Source: Manduca sexta (lineage: Eukaryota; Arthropoda; Insecta; Lepidoptera; Sphingidae). From it: a stretch of DNA of 64,000 nt. This document shows positions 59,001 through 64,000 of this stretch, in pieces (the stretch's first letter is position 1; each line of letters starts with the position of its first letter). The stretch lies in contig NC_051138.1 of assembly GCF_014839805.1 (NCBI RefSeq), positions 9,670,983 to 9,734,982 on the forward strand. Direction: 5' to 3'. A program made the translations under genes and the position numbers. Below the pieces are notes generated by a model. That model ran no database searches and had not been told where the DNA came from. It was given only the letters and a program-made list of their open reading frames with translations.

Positions 59001-62000
59001 TATGTAAGTTACAATGAATTTGAAATTGAAAGTGAACGCATCTAATGGGTAAGGCCGCAAATGGACAAAACTGTCTAAAATGTTCATGGATATAAATTAT
59101 TTTATATATATTTTTTTATTTTTAAGTCGCCGGTAAAAACACTCCCTCGTTCATAGGAAATGAGCGGTCTGGATTATTTAATAGTTACATGTATATATTA
59201 GTGTAGTATTTCGTAAAATTATATATCCAATTTAATTACTCAAAGTATTGTTTGTTACCATTTACCTACCTCACAAATAATTTCAATGAGATACCACAAA
59301 AACGCTTCCGAATTCCGTTCTACCTGAGGATAATGGAACGAACATGTATCAATATGGTATAATGTGCGGGGTTTCAATTTTTCCTGACCCGAAAGTCGAC
59401 CCGCCACCCCGCAAAAGAGGTCCAAGAAGTTGGTTAGGTTAGATGCCTCGACCTATGTGGTCCGTAGACACACAAAGACCGAGCCGGCATAAAGCAATAT
59501 AGGAAGCTCCAAGCGAGGGTCTTATTGTGAGCCGTTAAAATTTCTATAGCGCGATCTAAAACTCAAGTGACGACATCTATTGAGTTAAAAGCGAAACAAG
59601 ATATTACGGTATAAGTAGGTCCAAATCTCTTATGCGTCTGCGGTGCGAGCGATATCACGAAACGAATTTGTAATTAAATAAGTATTTGTACAAAAAATTA
59701 ATAGTAATAAATTAAAATCGGTGGTCAATTAAATTGAGAAATTGTTACTTTAAAAAATACTCTGTATTATTATCAGTACATATTAGTTTAGTGTAATGAT
59801 TTCTTATGTTTACGCGAATGTTAGACATTGAAATTAAACTAATTTTCGGATTCTATCGCGGTGCTAGTATTTTATTTCGAAACATCGGGAGAAAATAAAA
59901 TACTAGCACCGCGATAGAATCCGAAAATTAGTTTAGTTTAGTGTGCTAAAAATCATGTTGTTTTTATAAACTGAAGTGTAGTTCATAAATTATCTTATAT
60001 TCTGTACAACAACCAATTATGATGCGTCTCATTAGAAATTGTTTATATTATTGATGTAAAACGCGACGTCATAAGTAACTTTTTGACCTTTAAAATCCGG
60101 TATTATTCAAATACTTACATAACACAAACGAAACAAACGGTAACAATTACGTTAATAGGCATGTTTTTAAATAAGTTTCTATATTTTTACTTAAAGCAGA
60201 AAGATATTCTCTTTCTGTGGCGAGGTAAGCGTAACCACCATAAGGCTAACGGCTTGCTTTTCGTTTTTTATAGCCGTGATAAGTAACATCCGCGGTGACG
60301 TGGATCCTCATTTCCTATAGGCCGCGGCGCACAGGATGCTTGCGGTCTTCTCAAGCAATGCAATATAGGATACCATAGAACTTCATTGACGCACTAATGG
60401 TTTCCTTTTCGAGGTTTTGTGGTCACTTTCTTTCAAATCTTATTATGTCTTCACGCTCCTTTGCTGCACTGGTTTGTTTATATTCGTGTTAACCAGATTA
60501 GTTAACTATTGAGGAGTTAGTTGTCATTGCACCTTATTGTAAGCTTAGGGAAAGTTAGAAAAATAGTACGCATGCTAATGAGCTGGCATGTTACCTCGAC
60601 AAGCCTAAAAAGTTGCATCGATTTTAAGAAATGACCTTGACCTCGTCTGGTTCAGTAAAATGTATTAAGGTTTATAGCGCAACTAGAAATCCAATACAGT
60701 CAAGGTGAGAAGTAATAATAGATTCCCTGCAAATATTGTCCTTAAAACGTCATCAGGTGTCATAAAAACCATAGTAATTTTTCCCTCTCCGTGCATCGCA
60801 CCTGGGGGTTTTTCTGGATTAGTAAAACTGTTTATTTAAATATATACAGAATAATTATAAGGTCGCAAATATGAATAATGGACACATGGTTGGAATTAAT
60901 ATGCCATAATATTATTAAAATGTTTATTTATTCATACAGCACCTCTTTGGCTCGAAAAAATTTATGAAAGGTAAGACTATTTTCTTAGCATTTGGGTTAT
61001 ATCATTATAACAGAAAACAAAATCTGTAGGAATGTAAAACTCGTAGAATAAATGTAGAAAGTATTAGCAAACGCTGTGATACACCAAAAATTTAATCAAA
61101 TTGGTACTACGAGTTTGTAAAGACAATATTATGTAATGTGCTTTATAGTCAACATGGACATAAAAAAGGAGGATCAAAGCCAGTGTTTCACAAACTTTTT
61201 CCATGTTGGATTACTAGAGTTTCTACTATGATCATTGGGATTCTCAAATTAATTTATTTCCTGAAATTGTTACATGTACTCGATGTTAAAGATCTTACCT
61301 TTGGCACATGTTTCCATATATAATCTATATTTTCACAGTTTCTTATTTTTTTCCAAGAAACCAAAGTTAAGAAAGCCTGATATAATGAATATTTATAATA
61401 TCTCAATTAAGGTAGGAAAATCTTGAAAGAATACAGTCGTGACGTGTACCATAAACACATTGGGAATAACCTCAGTAAAGAACCAATTTTTACAGACGGA
61501 AAACAGAATAACTATCAAAAAGATGCCAATAAGCTCAATCATAGCGTGAAACACCGCGTGAAATGAATAGGATTAATAAACTTATCAGTTTTTAAATAAA
61601 TACAAATATATCACTTTGTATATTTTCTCAGGTCTATGTAGTTCTGTTTTTCATTCAAATCAACATTAAACAATCTTGAACATGTATTTTATGGAATGGA
61701 AGGCTTTTTTTAAGTCTTTGTTTAAGGAGCTTGGTCGTTATTTCACGACTATGTCGCTCCTCACGTCTACTTTTACTCGTGCCTACTAACTTTTGATGAA
61801 ATCAAATATTTTTTTAATAAAGCCATAGCCTCTTTTAATACAATAGCCGACAACAAACTATTTATGCTGCCCACATTAAAGCTCAAAGTGTGAGGCCTAC
61901 TGTTAATATCCGATTGGCAACTCAAAAACATGTGATTCAAGGCTTAATTATCTGGTATTGAGTACAATCAAATGGAGTACTCTGTAAACCATAATTGTGG

Positions 62001-62955
62001 ATGGCATTGTTACTGTTGTAGGCAGGCTATGCGTGGCGCTTCATCAGGTGAGCGAACTGTTCCTCGTGCAAATTATATCAGTAATTTGTACATAAAAATG
62101 TAATTTCGCATATATTTTAAAATTGTATCATTTGTAAAAGCACTAGAAACTTAACAACAATCATTACATAACGTATTAGTCAGGACTCAGGAGATTCATA
62201 GGACTTACATGTGCCTTTCAGGTGCAATTAACGTACGGAGCAATATTTTATTTCATCTTGTATTTTCAAATAACACGTTTTATTTGTGTTGTTGTTCTTT
62301 TGTCAACAGAAATGAATAAACTCCATTTGAAAATAATAACCAGCATTTTAGAACTGTAGAATATGTTTTAGGTTTTAAAGTGCATGTTCAGCTTGGTTGA
62401 GTTAATAAAAGTATAATGTTGTATAGGTAAAATATTTTTGTCTGCTTACAAGATATAATGGACAATATACGTAAAATAAATATACAATATTGGTCTCCAC
62501 GTTGCTATCGATAATGTCATCTTATTCGCGGACAACGAAAATGAATCCGTAAATTACATTTATTTACAGCAGTATCTGACTTGATTTATAACCTTTCAGT
62601 TCGATACAGGAAAATTTTATATAGTGTAAATATTATAATTCCAATACGTTCTTTTGGTTGATCTGATGTGGTGGTAATATTCATGTACCTAGTTATAACT
62701 GGTTTGCAGACAGTGTTTGAAGTCATTGTACATTTATTATTTCCCTTTTCATTGTTGTATTCATGTTTTCTGAGTAACTACTATCGCGGCGCACTTGTAC
62801 TAAATGCTAGTCCTACATACTAACTAAAGTCACATACTAACTAGAGCGCGAACATTAAAATCGTTATAAAAATATTATAACATATATATCACTTAAAATA
62901 AATTAATTCAATTGGCCATCTATTGGCCCTTTATAAAAAAATATTATTATATTTT
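56035..62955. other. Intergenic, mostly AT-rich
   Basis: No gene recognised. A GC-rich open stretch on the plus strand at 57645-57902 (85 codons, helix-like first half SVLEAADNLNTLVSVAAERF) has no known domain. GC-richer patches at 58440-58600 and 59380-59560 look repeat-derived. A perfect hairpin lies at 59835-59935. Confidence 0.4.
59835..59935. repeat. Perfect 43-bp inverted repeat
   Basis: The arms 59835-59877 and 59893-59935 are exact reverse complements around a 15-base loop (59878-59892). The arm contains GC-rich 'tatcgcggtgctag' inside AT-rich DNA. The perfection over 43 bp means it is young or maintained. No target duplication or transposon family is recognised. Confidence 0.92.
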
Positions 62956-63147
62956 ATCCAGTGTCCCACTCTGCTGGTCACGGTCAGGCTGCCGCCTCTA
63001 CTACCGTGAGGGATTAGGCCTTCATCCACCACGCTGGCCTAGTGCGGATTTTCCCTCACCGTTAAAATACACACATAATTTTAAGAAAAATCAGAGGTGT
63101 ATGCCCTGGGTTTTGAACCGTTCCACAAACAACTTGGCTATTATTAC
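62956..63147 (-). mobile_element. SINE, internally deleted (minus strand)
   Basis: The same family as 21080-21390. On the plus strand it shows 'ggattaggccttcatccacc', 'tggcctagtgcgga' and 'ccctcaccgttaaaatacaca', ending in 'ttttgaaccgttccacaaac'. The middle block with 'aaacatcgtgagg' is missing and the head is diverged. Confidence 0.7.
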
Positions 63148-64000
63148 TTTTTTAAATAAATTAAAGTGATAAATCTATGAAATAAATTGAGAAAATGAAA
63201 CATCCAATTCTTTTCCACTAATTTGAAATAACCTTAGTTGCAATAATGAAGACTACAAAAATTAACAATGTTTCTAAATAATATCGTGTACAATAATAAC
63301 AGTAGGTGCAGTAGCCAGCTGATAGCCAAAGAGGCTCGCGTAGCCCGCGGAGTGTGTCCTGAGGGCTGTGGCGTGTCGGTATCCCTCTCCCCTCGCCTAC
63401 CACCGCCACCGTACTGCTGCTCCCGACGCTTTACACACCGCGCGTCCAACTAAAGCCCTCGATGACTAAAATGGTGCCAGTTAATTACGTTTCATGTTTG
63501 TATCCTTTTATACCGCATCAATTCCGACCGATACGTTTGTTCCACCTGAATATCTTATTTTTAAACGACCGCTTTATGAGATTATGATCATAACCAATTA
63601 ATTTATAAGGTAGGGTTGAATTTTATGACGGTTCTAAGTTGGTTAATTGTAACAATGCTCGATATAAATGTAGCCAGTAGCTAATGTTGTGAAACTTATG
63701 CACAGAAGGGAGACCATTATAAGGTAAAAGAGTTCAGTACCCAGTAGTCCACGAAACTTTTATAGATAGCAAAGCAAATGGCATCTTGTAGTGTGACATC
63801 CAGAACAAACTAAATTATTTTAATTTAAATGTAATATAAACGCTATTTGATGATACATTCTTTATCACTTTTTCTATGCATGCAAGAATTACAAGCAATC
63901 TATGAAACAATTTACTATTTACGAAAAGGACTGGCTCTTACCAATTACCTATTGTTAGTGGTAGCGCAGACGTTAGAGCTCCCGATAGAAGGCAATTTAT
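63148..64000. other. Intergenic; GC-rich patch at 63310-63450
   Basis: The patch is open in several frames on both strands, the sign of composition rather than coding, and no domain is recognisable. The remainder is AT-rich with nothing recognised up to the window edge. Confidence 0.4.

Overview
The window looks like a lepidopteran (moth or butterfly) nuclear contig. It is AT-rich, with intron-split eukaryotic genes and repeats of lepidopteran type: tRNA-derived SINEs with a characteristic gene-like body, Helitrons ending in a GC hairpin plus CTAG, and a Ty1/copia LTR element. The species cannot be named from the sequence.

Region 1 (1-18.3 kb) is genic. At the left edge is the last coding exon of cytochrome c oxidase subunit 7A (+ strand). 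Two inositol-phospholipid phosphatase genes follow, both on the - strand and head-to-tail. One is synaptojanin (Sac1 domain, 5-phosphatase domain and proline-rich tail), as one uninterrupted 1,089-codon frame. The other is FIG4/SAC3, which I could resolve into 12 phase-consistent exons totalling 910 codons. Synaptojanin removes phosphates from PI(4,5)P2 during synaptic-vesicle uncoating; FIG4 works with PIKfyve and VAC14 on endolysosomal PI(3,5)P2. They belong to the same Sac family but serve different membranes.

Region 2 (18.3-34 kb) is mostly non-coding and repeat-rich. It holds a hAT-type MITE with a perfect 8-bp target duplication, several SINEs (one full length with a 13-bp target duplication) and Helitrons, one of which carries a six-unit 123-bp minisatellite. 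A CpG-rich segment near 22.7-23.16 kb ends at a consensus splice donor and is probably the promoter and 5' UTR exon of a + strand gene. One open, splice-bounded candidate exon lies at 30.65 kb.

Region 3 (32.9-43 kb) has two copies, in opposite orientation, of a foldback (long inverted repeat) element. They flank a 3.95-kb copia-like retrotransposon whose two LTRs are identical by eye although its coding region is deleted, interrupted and frameshifted.

Region 4 (43-64 kb) is largely AT-rich sequence without recognisable genes. It contains two more Helitrons, more SINEs, a 43-bp perfect hairpin at 59.8 kb, and a 2.2-kb inverted repeat at 50.8-53.1 kb. The arms of that repeat are two opposed copies of the 3' end of a gene for a cysteine-rich (CXC/tesmin-like) protein. 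This is the most unusual object here: a transcript across it would fold into a hairpin of about 1 kb whose stem carries coding sequence.
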